A stretch of 64,000 bases of DNA. Source: Bacillota bacterium. GTDB lineage: Bacteria; Bacillota; Sulfobacillia; Sulfobacillales; Sulfobacillaceae. Under the pieces are notes generated by a model. That model saw nothing but the letters and a program-made list of their open reading frames with translations. It was not told the origin of the DNA and ran no database searches. Position numbers and translations under genes: made by a program. Below, piece by piece: positions 42,939 to 51,651 of the stretch (position 1 is the stretch's first letter; every line of letters begins with the position of its first letter). The stretch is taken from positions 1 through 64,000 of the forward strand of contig JAJYHT010000035.1 in NCBI GenBank assembly GCA_021784595.1, written 5' to 3'.

Positions 42939-43579
42939 CAGCTTTGGACGAACTCCAAAACCAACTGCTGAAGCGCGGATGGCAGGCCATTGTAACCCCG
43001 GTTGCGGGGTCATGGTTGGTGCGCGGACAATCGCATCCCTATAGTGCCTTAAAGTGGGTGATTCGAGAACAGCCTCAAGGTCAAGGCGTGTTTGTGGGGG
43101 CGGAACTCAACAAGGGCTTGGACCGCGCCGCTCGCGGATATAATGCGGGCCCACAACTGGTGATGCAACGTCCTTGGGTTTGGTCGGCAACGGGAGAAGA
43201 CGCCATCGCCGCCGAGTTGTCGGGATTTGGCCCTTTAGTGGTAAATTTGTGGGTTACCAGCGGACTCGTGCCGGGATTTACTCCAGATGAAACGCCATTT
43301 CATCATCAATTTGGCTGGCGGCTGGAACAAGGCCAACTGCAGCTGTTGGCACCGGTGTTTGATGTCTCCTCCATAGGATCCCTCAGCCAATATACGACAT
43401 TGGGGTCGGTGCTGCAGCAATTGACTAGACTGGCAGAATATCGTTGGCTATGGGTACGACTGCAATGGGGCCGCGTAGTGCCGGTCGGTGCAGTAAGCGA
43501 GACCGTGCAAGAGTTTTTGAACTACTTCGGCTATTGGTATCGATTGCACAATGACACACTGATGGTAACGGGAGGGTAA
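42935..43579 (+). CDS. Conserved-looking protein of unknown function
   Basis: A 214-residue soluble protein that I do not recognise. It begins in the ATGA overlap with the CoA-binding protein gene, so translation is coupled. The composition is rich in Trp, Gln and Gly, with segments such as SWLVRGQSHPYSALKWVIRE, GVFVGAELNKGLDRAARGYN and WLWVRLQWGRVVPVGAVSET that look like beta-alpha folds. There is no signal or membrane helix. It sits 3 bases before the YajQ-family gene. Confidence 0.7.
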   Translation: MTALDELQNQLLKRGWQAIVTPVAGSWLVRGQSHPYSALKWVIREQPQGQGVFVGAELNKGLDRAARGYNAGPQLVMQRPWVWSATGEDAIAAELSGFGPLVVNLWVTSGLVPGFTPDETPFHHQFGWRLEQGQLQLLAPVFDVSSIGSLSQYTTLGSVLQQLTRLAEYRWLWVRLQWGRVVPVGAVSETVQEFLNYFGYWYRLHNDTLMVTGG

Positions 43580-43582
43580 GCC

Positions 43583-44080
43583 TTGGCCAAAGAAAGTTCT
43601 TTTGATGTGGTATCCACGCCGGATTTATCGGAATTACAAAATGCCATTGACCAAACGCGTCGCGAGATTGCCACACGGTATGACTTTCGTGGACAAAACG
43701 CCTCGATTGAGTGGGACGCTGCACGTTGGGTTATTGCGCTGGATGCCCCCGACGGACTAGTGATGGAATCACTGCAGCAAGTCCTGAGCGACAAGTGCGC
43801 GCGACGAAATCTCTCGCTTCGCTTTTTTGAATTTGGCGAGCCAAAACACCGGGGCATGGATCGTGCCCAAGTGGAGGTGACCGTAAAAAACGGCATTGAG
43901 CAGGCCAAGGCCAAAGAGATCCAAAAAGCGATGCGCACCCAATTCCCCAAAGTCGACGTGCAAATTCAAGGCGACGCACTGCGCGTCAGCTCCAAAAGCA
44001 AAGATGATTTGCAACTGGTCATGCAGTGGATAAAAGGATCCGATTTTGGCATTGAACTAAGTTTTAACAACTTCCGCTGA
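43583..44080 (+). CDS. YajQ-family nucleotide-binding protein
   Basis: A 165-residue member of the YajQ/DUF520 family: ESSFDVVSTPDLSELQNAID at the N-terminus, RREIATRYDFRGQNASIEW, then KRISLRFFE-like NLSLRFFEFGEPKHRGMDRA and the final VRVSSKSKDDLQ-like block ending LSFNNFR. Some relatives bind cyclic di-GMP or RNA; the role here is open. TTG start, with GGGAGG only loosely placed in the preceding gene end. Confidence 0.93.
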   Translation: MAKESSFDVVSTPDLSELQNAIDQTRREIATRYDFRGQNASIEWDAARWVIALDAPDGLVMESLQQVLSDKCARRNLSLRFFEFGEPKHRGMDRAQVEVTVKNGIEQAKAKEIQKAMRTQFPKVDVQIQGDALRVSSKSKDDLQLVMQWIKGSDFGIELSFNNFR

Positions 44081-44091
44081 GAGGGACCCGC

Positions 44092-46785
44092 GTGCCTAGA
44101 ATTGCACACATCGTTGAGGGGGCCATTGCAATGGCAGTCGAAACCTCGGTAATGAAGCCTTCTCACCTGACCACAGCGCGAGTCAACCGATGGCGGCCAT
44201 GGCTTGTGATGACACTCATTGAAATCATGGCCTTTTGTGTGCGCTGGATCGGGTTTGGACGTTATGCCCATTTAATTTATGACGAGTACTACTACGTGCC
44301 GGCCGCCGATGTGCTATTAGGACGACATAGCCCCGTGCATTTAGCCCATGCTGTGCCGGGCATCGATCCTAATCTGCTGTCGCATCCCCCATTAGCCAAA
44401 GAGTTGATTGCACTCTGCATCTTGTGGTTTGGCAATCATCCTTGGGCATGGCGACTGCCCGGAGAGGTCCTTGGGATTCTAGTGCCGATTGGAGTTTATT
44501 TTATTGCCCGTGCACTTTTTAGGTCTGAATTGGCGGGCGAAATGGCCGCTCTGCTTGCAGCCTTCGACGGGCTCATGATTACCATCAGTCGCGTCGCATT
44601 GCCCGATTCTACTGCCTTCCCACTCGTCATTCTCAACATGTTGGGATTGTGGCTATTAGTAGCCCACGTGCGGCAGGGACGGCCCTTGCGTCCGACCTGG
44701 TGGATTCTCTGGGGAATTAGCTTGGGTTTGGGGCTGGCCGCCAAATGGATTGGCGCACAAACGATTCTGGCCGCATGGTTGTTTTTAGCTGCCAACCAAA
44801 AATTGTTGCGGCGACAGTTGTCCCCTCGACAGTGGATGCTGGTCATATTGTCTGTTACCTGGATTCCCTTAGGAGCCTATTTTCTGACATATTTTTATGC
44901 TTTTGGGTCGGGCTTTCACCAACCATGGCTACCCCATAATGTATTTTTAGCGTTTGGCAAACTGCAATGGTTGATGTTTAAAGCCATGTGGTCTCTAACT
45001 TTTTATCACCCTTGGTCGTCTAATGCCTGGTCGTGGATGCTGTTGCCCCGTCCTACCGCGTTCTTGATTATTTCACAGGCAGGTCATCTGATCCGCGTGA
45101 TGGCGTTTTCTAACCCCCTCGTGATTTGGCTCGGGCTTTTGTCCCTGGTGGTCGGCACTTGGCGCCTAGGCTGGGCAAAACGTGAGAACTTGTGGGCATG
45201 GATCTATCTAGATATTTGGTGGCTTGCCTTTTACGGAACCTGGCTGTTGACCCCGCGATCCAAATTTACTTATTATTTGTTGTCCGCCATGCCGGCGTTC
45301 ATTTTGGCCGTAAGCGCCTTGGGAACACATTTGTGGACGCATCGTAATCGACGAGCCAAGATTGTGGCTGGGGGCGCGACTGGCGCCGTGCTGGTCTCCA
45401 CACTGTACTTGCTGCCACTCTGGGTCGGTCTGCCCATGCCCGATGGATTTTATCACCGTCTGGTGTGGGTCCCCAGTTGGGACGCAAAGCCGAAGCCTAC
45501 CCATCCGGCATTTGCCTACACGGGGCCCGAAAGATTGCCCTTAAAGAGTCTGAACTGGGGACCGGCAACGCTCCCGTCGGAGACGTCTCCCTTGGCATCA
45601 TGGACACAGTTTGAAGTGGGCCCCCAACACAATGTTGCGTTGGGGTGGTCTGGACATCTGCCGAGCGGTTATGCCCAACATTTTCCCGGTGCCATCGTCG
45701 ATCAGCCGGCGGTTATGAATAGCACCTTGTATTTCGGAACCAATGGGGGCCAAGTGGTGGCCTGGGACTTGGCCACCAAACATGCCGTCTGGCAGGACAC
45801 CGTGCCCAACATGACGATGACGACTCCATTGATCGACCAAGACAATCTTATTGTGGGACTAGGGAACAATACTTTTCGCAGTTACAGTCCTCAGACGGGA
45901 TGGGTCCGAGGCGCAGGCACCAATGGCCTAATGGATATCAACCGAACAACCGGCAAAGAAATGTGGTTTTTTGCCACCCGCGGAGAAGACATGCCCACCC
46001 CCGCAATTTGGCGCGGCACGGTTTTAGAAGTCACTGGAGGTGGGCATCTTGATGCGGTGAGCATAAACACTGGGCGCCTATTGTGGCAACTCACACTATC
46101 TGGATTTGACAGCATGTCAAGCCCCTTGTTGGTCGGCAACACACTGTACGTGGCGACCAATGTGTATCGAGAGACCTACCCAGCGGCATCTTCCACCTTA
46201 TGGGCCATTAATTTGGTCACTCATCAGGTGCTGTGGTCGCGCAATCTGCCGGTTAAGAGCGGTCTTTCCGATTGCAGTCCAGCCAGTAATGGGCAGCTCG
46301 TTTTTATTGCCGGTGCGCCGGCGATAACCCAAACGGTGGCCAACCAATCGCGAATTAGTAATGAGATTTTTGCATTAAACGCAAAGACCGGGCTAGTGGT
46401 CTGGCATGAAAGTCTAGGAAGTGGCATTATGCCTATAGACGTTGAAGAAGAAGGAACACCGACGGCACTAAATGGTGTGGTGTATATAGGGAGTCCTGCA
46501 GCAGACCGGATCACGGCGTTCGATGCCGCCACCGGTCGCAAGTTATGGGTTAGAGCTGTCGGCACTGGGGTAACGGCCAGTCCCTTAAAACTTGGATCAG
46601 CGCTCGTGGTGTTAGGCTCGAATGGAGACCTTCTCACTTTAGATGCCAAGACCGGACAGATTTGGCATCGCGTGAATTTGGGCATAGGCAGTTTCGGGCC
46701 CCAAGCGCCGGTGGGTTTGGGACATTCCATAATTGTGAGCAGCTTATCAGGATGGATAGGCATCCTTCCATTGGCCCGTCGATGA
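44092..46785 (+). CDS. Membrane mannosyltransferase (PMT/GT39-like) fused to a PQQ-type beta-propeller
   Basis: An 897-residue protein in two parts. Residues ~40-460 form a polytopic GT-C glycosyltransferase with about ten helices; RYAHLIYDEYYYVPAADVLL has the acidic pair in the first extracellular loop, and SHPPLAKELIALCILWFGNH the conserved loop of the protein O-mannosyltransferase family. Residues ~515-895 are a beta-propeller of PQQ/quinoprotein-like repeats, with blades such as GGQVVAWDLATKHAVWQDTV, GHLDAVSINTGRLLWQLTL, STLWAINLVTHQVLWSRNL and GDLLTLDAKTGQIWHRVNLG. The propeller should lie outside the membrane. I do not know this fusion as a characterised enzyme; protein or lipid mannosylation with substrate or surface binding by the propeller is inference. 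GTG start after GAGAGGGA. Confidence 0.85.
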   Translation: MPRIAHIVEGAIAMAVETSVMKPSHLTTARVNRWRPWLVMTLIEIMAFCVRWIGFGRYAHLIYDEYYYVPAADVLLGRHSPVHLAHAVPGIDPNLLSHPPLAKELIALCILWFGNHPWAWRLPGEVLGILVPIGVYFIARALFRSELAGEMAALLAAFDGLMITISRVALPDSTAFPLVILNMLGLWLLVAHVRQGRPLRPTWWILWGISLGLGLAAKWIGAQTILAAWLFLAANQKLLRRQLSPRQWMLVILSVTWIPLGAYFLTYFYAFGSGFHQPWLPHNVFLAFGKLQWLMFKAMWSLTFYHPWSSNAWSWMLLPRPTAFLIISQAGHLIRVMAFSNPLVIWLGLLSLVVGTWRLGWAKRENLWAWIYLDIWWLAFYGTWLLTPRSKFTYYLLSAMPAFILAVSALGTHLWTHRNRRAKIVAGGATGAVLVSTLYLLPLWVGLPMPDGFYHRLVWVPSWDAKPKPTHPAFAYTGPERLPLKSLNWGPATLPSETSPLASWTQFEVGPQHNVALGWSGHLPSGYAQHFPGAIVDQPAVMNSTLYFGTNGGQVVAWDLATKHAVWQDTVPNMTMTTPLIDQDNLIVGLGNNTFRSYSPQTGWVRGAGTNGLMDINRTTGKEMWFFATRGEDMPTPAIWRGTVLEVTGGGHLDAVSINTGRLLWQLTLSGFDSMSSPLLVGNTLYVATNVYRETYPAASSTLWAINLVTHQVLWSRNLPVKSGLSDCSPASNGQLVFIAGAPAITQTVANQSRISNEIFALNAKTGLVVWHESLGSGIMPIDVEEEGTPTALNGVVYIGSPAADRITAFDAATGRKLWVRAVGTGVTASPLKLGSALVVLGSNGDLLTLDAKTGQIWHRVNLGIGSFGPQAPVGLGHSIIVSSLSGWIGILPLARR

Positions 46786-46807
46786 CGTCGAAAAGAGGTG
46801 AGAATCA

Positions 46808-46990
46808 ATGTTATCCAAACGATGGAGCACTTTGGAACGCCAACGGCCTGCTCTGCGCTGGGTTAAGTGGGGAGAAATCGCCGGGGCGGTTATGACAGTC
46901 GGAGGATTTGTAGGATTCGGCAGCATCTTCTTAGGCTTGCTCATGATGGCTGGCTTTGGCATCTGGGGCTTTCGGCTGCTAAACCACTAG
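46808..46990 (+). CDS. Small membrane protein of unknown function
   Basis: Sixty residues: a basic N-terminus (LSKRWSTLERQRPALRWVKW) followed by one long or two short hydrophobic helices (IAGAVMTVGGFVGFGSIFLG, LLMMAGFGIWGF). An AAGAGGTGAG site precedes the ATG, and it follows the mannosyltransferase-propeller gene by 22 bases, so it may be an accessory subunit of that enzyme. Confidence 0.65.
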   Translation: MLSKRWSTLERQRPALRWVKWGEIAGAVMTVGGFVGFGSIFLGLLMMAGFGIWGFRLLNH

Positions 46991-47126
46991 GCGCCATGAA
47001 TGCGCTCGGTCCCGAGCAATCGGACCGGGCCCGTTGTTGGGTGTCCGACATCATTTTTTGCTTCTTGGCCAAACTTCCTGACCGTTCTCTCATAATTGAC
47101 AACCTTTGAGCGCTTGAACACTACAG

Positions 47127-48104
47127 GTGGAGCGTGATAGATTGACATCTGCGACGGACCGACCCACACACTACACGCAAAACGGAGTCACTGCAGGCAT
47201 CCTAATGGCGATTTTAAGCGCTTGCCTGTGGGGGCTATCGGGGACAGCCGCCCAGTATCTGTTTGATCATGCCAACATTGTACCCGGGTGGTTGGTCACA
47301 ATACGCATGGGGACCGCAGGAATCCTAATTTTGGGCTATGGCATCCTTAGGCAAGGTCTAGTCCCCACATTTGGGCTGTGGACTCGGCGCGACTGGCGCT
47401 CTTTAGTAGTCTTTGGACTCGTCGGACTGTTAGGCGTGCAATATTCATACCTTGCCGCTATTCAAACTGGAAATGCCGCCACCGCCACCTTGCTGCAGTA
47501 TGTCGGTCCCTCACTGGTGACCCTGTGGGTGGCAATGCGCGTGAGACACTGGCCGCCTCTGCGTCAGTTGCTGGCGGTCGCATCAACCCTGATCGGAACC
47601 TGGCTGGTGGTCTCCGATGGACACTTGGCACTCTTTACAGTACCGGTCGGCGCGGTGGTGTGGGGATTGCTTTCTGCCGTCACATTGGCATTTTATACGT
47701 TGTATCCAGGCCCGCTCTTGAAACGATGGGGCGCCACATCCGTGGTTGGTTGGGGAATGCTGGTCGGCGCATTCGCGTCCGCTCTGCGATGGCCGCCATG
47801 GGTGGTAACAGGAATTCCTGCCCGCCATCCTGTCGTGTGGCTGTTGCTGGGTTTTATCGTCATTGGCGGCACCACCATCGCTTTTTTACTATATCTGATG
47901 AGCCTGTCGCGCATTGCTCCGAGCACCGCGAGTGTGCTGACCAGCGCTGAACCGCTAGTTGCGACAGTCGCCTCAGTGGTCTGGCTTCATGTCCATCTGC
48001 ACTTTCTGCAAGACGTGGGGGCTTCGTTAATTATCTTAGGAGTGGTCATCCTCGCCTTGCGACCCGAAGTACACTCGCATCGCCCGGGTCGCCATACTTT
48101 ATGA
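47127..48104 (+). CDS. EamA/DMT-family transporter
   Basis: A 325-residue protein with ten predicted membrane helices in two EamA repeats: ILSACLWGLSGTAAQYLF near residue 30 begins the first, WGLLSAVTLAFYTLYPGPLL near residue 175 the second, and SRIAPSTASVLTSAEPLVAT the conserved last part. Such permeases export amino acids or other metabolites; substrate unknown. Start uncertain: GTG 47127 or TTG 47142, the latter with GGTGGAG at better distance. Confidence 0.88.
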   Translation: MERDRLTSATDRPTHYTQNGVTAGILMAILSACLWGLSGTAAQYLFDHANIVPGWLVTIRMGTAGILILGYGILRQGLVPTFGLWTRRDWRSLVVFGLVGLLGVQYSYLAAIQTGNAATATLLQYVGPSLVTLWVAMRVRHWPPLRQLLAVASTLIGTWLVVSDGHLALFTVPVGAVVWGLLSAVTLAFYTLYPGPLLKRWGATSVVGWGMLVGAFASALRWPPWVVTGIPARHPVVWLLLGFIVIGGTTIAFLLYLMSLSRIAPSTASVLTSAEPLVATVASVVWLHVHLHFLQDVGASLIILGVVILALRPEVHSHRPGRHTL

Positions 48105-48217
48105 AGGCCTATCAAATCATATCCCGGACAAGAACCGATTCCGCCGCAAGCTGCCGACTTCGTCACAACGTAACGGTCACTGATTTCTCGGACCAGTTGA
48201 CGACACCACAGTATACC

Positions 48218-48247
48218 GGTCTCTCTCGTATGGCCATGAGAGAGACC
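48218..48247 (+). terminator. Hairpin, probable terminator in the 347-bp gap before nrdR
   Basis: Perfect 10-bp arms GGTCTCTCTC / GAGAGAGACC with a 10-base loop, followed by TCTTG. Placed 110 bases behind the transporter gene. The rest of the gap (48105-48395) shows no gene. Confidence 0.5.
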
Positions 48248-48395
48248 TCTTGAACACCCAGCGCCCTTTGTACGTCTTGCGTCCCCTTTGCATTGATAAC
48301 CAACCGGATCTTAGGCCCTAAGGATACTAGCGACTACGGTCGCCGCTTTCGGCAACCGGTATAAATATATTCGATTAGGAAATCCTCGCTAATAG

Positions 48396-48443
48396 TTGGC
48401 AACTACTAAATGTGGTAGTCTATAATCTATATTACACAATATA
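48396..48443 (+). promoter_or_regulatory. nrdR-nrdJ promoter with two palindromes
   Basis: TTGGCA (48396-48401) and TATAAT (48421-48426) make a promoter with a rather long 19-base spacer. The spacer is filled by ACTAC-N8-GTAGT (48402-48419), and a second palindrome, TATATT-ACAC-AATATA, covers 48428-48443 at the likely transcription start. Paired A+T-rich 16-bp palindromes are known as NrdR boxes in front of nrd genes; these do not match the consensus exactly, so NrdR binding is an inference. Confidence 0.5.
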
Positions 48444-48451
48444 ATGGGGAG

Positions 48452-48931
48452 GTGACAACCACGCGCTGCCCGTTTTGTCAATACCCTGACAGTAAAGTTT
48501 TGGATTCGCGCCCTGCGCATGATGGGCAAGAAATCAGGCGACGGCGAGAATGCATGGGATGCCGTCGGCGTTTCACATCGTATGAGCGCATCGAAGATGT
48601 GCCGCTATGGATTGTCAAGAAAAATGGCCAGCGGGAAGCATTTGACCGAGGAAAAATTCTTCGAGGAATCATGACGTCTTGTGAAAAGCGGCCCATCGCA
48701 TTAGAGCAGGTGGAGCGGATGGTGGATGATGTCGAACGCGTCCTCAAAGACGGCCATCCAAGAGAAATTTCAACACGGGCTATCGGCGAACTGGTGATGG
48801 AACGGCTGCAAAAACTAGATGAGGTGGCTTATGTGCGGTTCGCTTCGGTTTATCGGCAATTTACCGATATCGAAGGGTTTCGCCAAGAACTAGAGCGCCT
48901 TCTTCATCCATCTCGGGACGGATTGGCCTGA
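48452..48931 (+). CDS. nrdR: Transcriptional repressor NrdR
   Basis: A 159-residue NrdR. The N-terminal zinc ribbon has [20 protein letters not shown] and, after RRRREC, the second pair [13 protein letters not shown]; an ATP-cone occupies residues ~49-139 ([19 protein letters not shown] ... [11 protein letters not shown]). NrdR senses dATP/ATP and represses ribonucleotide reductase genes; here it heads the operon with nrdJ. The GTG start at 48452 is unusually close to its GGGGA, with one or two bases between, so another start signal may apply; no other ATG or GTG is available before the zinc ribbon. Confidence 0.95.
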   Translation: MTTTRCPFCQYPDSKVLDSRPAHDGQEIRRRRECMGCRRRFTSYERIEDVPLWIVKKNGQREAFDRGKILRGIMTSCEKRPIALEQVERMVDDVERVLKDGHPREISTRAIGELVMERLQKLDEVAYVRFASVYRQFTDIEGFRQELERLLHPSRDGLA

Positions 48932-48963
48932 CGGCAACACAGGGAAAGGTCGGAGAGAAATTG

Positions 48964-51480
48964 ATGGAACATGATATGGAATTTTCTTCTGGGATAAATC
49001 CAGGTACATCAGAGCTTAGTTGGAAAATATTTTTAGACCGGTATACGGTCAAAGATCCCTCTCGCAGTTTTGAGGTTGGCGACTTAGCAATTGCGTTAGT
49101 CGAAGCACATCCCAAGTGGCCTAAAAAAGACATTGGTATCGTGCGAGCATTGTTGCCAGACCGTTACCTGTCCATCGAACTAATTACTGGACCACAAAAA
49201 GGCGAGCTAATCGAGCGCCGCGTCGTGGAATGTGACCGCCCGACTGAGACCTCTATACAGCAAGTGGCCAAGCGCATTGCTTCAGGCGTAGCTTCGGTGG
49301 AGCCCGACGCGGTCCGCGACACCATTGAACAAGCGTTCGCCGAAGAAATCGCGGCCTTACGCTTTGTGCCGGGCGGCCGCATATGGGCGGGAGCTGGAAC
49401 TGATCAGCAACTTACATACTTCAACTGTTATGTGATTCCCAGCCCACGGGACAGTCGGGATGGCATTGTGGAAACTCTGGGCCAAATGATTGAAATCATG
49501 AGTCGGGGAGGGGGAGTGGGAATAAACATTTCCTCTTTAAGACCTGCGCGGGCAGCTGTGCGCGGTGTCAACGGACGGTCATCGGGCGCCGTGTCTTGGA
49601 TGGATTTATACTCTAGAGCCACCGGCTTAGTCGAACAGGGAGGCTCACGCCGAGGCGCATTGATGCTGCAGATAGAAGATTGGCATCCAGACTTATGGCG
49701 CTTTATTGAAGTGAAAAAGACTCCAGGCATGGTAGAAAATGCTAACATTAGCGTCCGCATTTCGGACGATTTTATGCAGGCCGTGAAATCCGACGGAGAT
49801 TGGAGCCTTGTGTTCCCTGACACCACGGATCCGGATTACGACGCGGTGTGGGACGGCAATCTTGAAACCTGGAAACAGCTAGGAAAGTCCGTTGTGGTCT
49901 ATGAAACCGTCAAAGCCCGAAAAATTTGGCACGACATCGTACAAGGAGCCTGGCAAGCCGCAGAACCGGGCATTGTGTTTGACCAAAGACATGAAAAGGA
50001 TTCAAATAGTTGGTACTTCAATCCACTAATCAGCACCAATCCGTGCGCTGAACAACCGTTGCCCGCTTGGGGCGTGTGTACCTTGGGCCACATTAATTTG
50101 GCAGCCTTTTACGATGACCAAAAAGATGATGTGGCCTGGGACCGATTGCGTACCACAGTGCAAATGGGCACGCGTTTTCTGGATGACATTGTAGATGCAA
50201 CGCCGTACTTTTTCCCACAGAACTACGACAATCAACAGAAGGAACGAAGAATCGGACTGGGCACCATGGGATTAGGAGAGCTTCTCATTCGCCTGCATTT
50301 GCGATATGGAAGTCCCTCGTCTATTGCCTTCATCGAAAAATTGTACCAATTTATCGCGGTAGAGGCCTATCAATATGATGTGCAGCTAGCGCAAGAAAAA
50401 GGCGCTTTCCCCGCTTTTCGCGCTGAACAATATTTACAGAGCGGCTTTATGCAGAAGATGCCTGAGTCGGTACGCAATCTCATAGGGCAATATGGCGTAC
50501 GAAACGTTACCATTCTCACCCAGGCCCCCACTGGCACAGTGGGCACCATGGTAGGTACCAGCACTGGTATTGAGCCCTTCTATGCCCTAACCTACTTTCG
50601 GCAGTCCCGACTGGGCTTTGATGAGCAATTTGTGCCTGTAGCAGCAGAATGGAAGGCCCAACATCCTCAAGAAGATCTGCCCGACTACTTCGTAGGTGCT
50701 ATGGATTTGACACCCGAAGAGCATGTCTATGTTCAAGCGGCCATCCAACGCTGGACAGACTCCAGCATATCCAAGACCGCCAATGCGCCTAGTACTTACA
50801 CCGTGGAAGATACCGCCCGACTATATGAACTGGCCTATGATTTAGGCTGCAAAGGCGTGACCATCTACCGAGACCAAAGCCGATCAGAGCAAGTTCTGCA
50901 TTTGGCCGAAGAGGACAAGAATCCCATCGCACCATCGAGTCCTGAGCGGACACAACCTGGGGTTGAGGTCTATCCGGTTCCCGCCACCGTTAATGGGCGC
51001 ACATTTCGCAAGGAAACACCTGCCGGCACTGCGCGTGTGGTGATCAATGAAGTGGCCGGCAACCCATTTGAAGTGTTCATGCTGTTAGGGCGCGCGGGAT
51101 CCGAAGTCCAATCCTTTATGGAATCCTTAGGCCGGGTTATCAGTTTGTATCTAAGGTCCCATGGCGACTTGACGCCGCGCCGACGTTTGGAATTAGTGGC
51201 TGAGCAGCTTAAAGGAATTGGTGGAGCCAATCAAATGGGATTTGGGTCCGGAAGGGTTCTCAGTGTAGTAGATGCCATAGGCCAATTGCTTGAAGGCTAT
51301 CTACACCAGGAGCTAAACAATGAAGTAGCTGCCACCATGCCAGAGATCGCATTCAACAACGTACCGATCCGAAAACCTCGTACCCCAGAGTTGGATCTTT
51401 GTCCCCAATGCGAGGCACCGACCTTAGTCTATGAGGAAGGGTGCCAGCATTGCACCTCGTGCGGCTATTCTAAGTGTTAG
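48964..51480 (+). CDS. nrdJ: Adenosylcobalamin-dependent (class II) ribonucleotide reductase
   Basis: An 838-residue class II reductase, oxygen-independent and needing vitamin B12. The catalytic core has STNPCAEQPLPAWGVCTLGH (Asn, Cys, Glu of the active site), TYFNCYVIPSPRDSRDGIV with the first redox cysteine, GGGVGINISSLRPARAAVRG and the QAPTGTVGTMVGTSTGIEPF loop. The C-terminus, after a ~170-residue extension, ends in a zinc-ribbon-like CPQCEAPTLVYEEGCQHCTS plus CGYSKC, which shuttles electrons. It starts 32 bases after nrdR. Reduces ribonucleotides to deoxyribonucleotides. Confidence 0.96.
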   Translation: MEHDMEFSSGINPGTSELSWKIFLDRYTVKDPSRSFEVGDLAIALVEAHPKWPKKDIGIVRALLPDRYLSIELITGPQKGELIERRVVECDRPTETSIQQVAKRIASGVASVEPDAVRDTIEQAFAEEIAALRFVPGGRIWAGAGTDQQLTYFNCYVIPSPRDSRDGIVETLGQMIEIMSRGGGVGINISSLRPARAAVRGVNGRSSGAVSWMDLYSRATGLVEQGGSRRGALMLQIEDWHPDLWRFIEVKKTPGMVENANISVRISDDFMQAVKSDGDWSLVFPDTTDPDYDAVWDGNLETWKQLGKSVVVYETVKARKIWHDIVQGAWQAAEPGIVFDQRHEKDSNSWYFNPLISTNPCAEQPLPAWGVCTLGHINLAAFYDDQKDDVAWDRLRTTVQMGTRFLDDIVDATPYFFPQNYDNQQKERRIGLGTMGLGELLIRLHLRYGSPSSIAFIEKLYQFIAVEAYQYDVQLAQEKGAFPAFRAEQYLQSGFMQKMPESVRNLIGQYGVRNVTILTQAPTGTVGTMVGTSTGIEPFYALTYFRQSRLGFDEQFVPVAAEWKAQHPQEDLPDYFVGAMDLTPEEHVYVQAAIQRWTDSSISKTANAPSTYTVEDTARLYELAYDLGCKGVTIYRDQSRSEQVLHLAEEDKNPIAPSSPERTQPGVEVYPVPATVNGRTFRKETPAGTARVVINEVAGNPFEVFMLLGRAGSEVQSFMESLGRVISLYLRSHGDLTPRRRLELVAEQLKGIGGANQMGFGSGRVLSVVDAIGQLLEGYLHQELNNEVAATMPEIAFNNVPIRKPRTPELDLCPQCEAPTLVYEEGCQHCTSCGYSKC

Positions 51481-51530
51481 GGGACCTCTAACTGAATTTC
51501 TTAGCGATCGTTCCTAACGGCTGACTAATC

Positions 51531-51571
51531 AAGGGATTCCAATACTACACAGGTAGTTTGGAATCCCTTTT
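51531..51571 (+). terminator. nrdJ terminator hairpin, overlapping the left end of the mobile element
   Basis: AAGGGATTCCAA (51531-51542) pairs perfectly with TTGGAATCCCTT (51558-51569); inside, ACTAC pairs with GTAGT around ACAG, with one unpaired T. TTTTA closes the structure. It is a strong intrinsic terminator, 50 bases behind nrdJ, and also contains the left repeat of the element described next. Confidence 0.8.
51540..51561 (+). repeat. Candidate left terminal inverted repeat
   Basis: Pairs with 61152-61173 on the opposite strand at 19/22 positions; mismatches at 51541, 51545 and 51555. Another ACCTGTGT occurs inward at 51586-51593, in inverted orientation, and may be an additional recombinase site. 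Confidence 0.5.
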
Positions 51572-51651
51572 AGTGTGTTATAAATACCTGTGTATATTTA
51601 TGGTTGTGATTTCCACAAACAGATGTTTCAATACTGTTGTGGGGTGAAATC

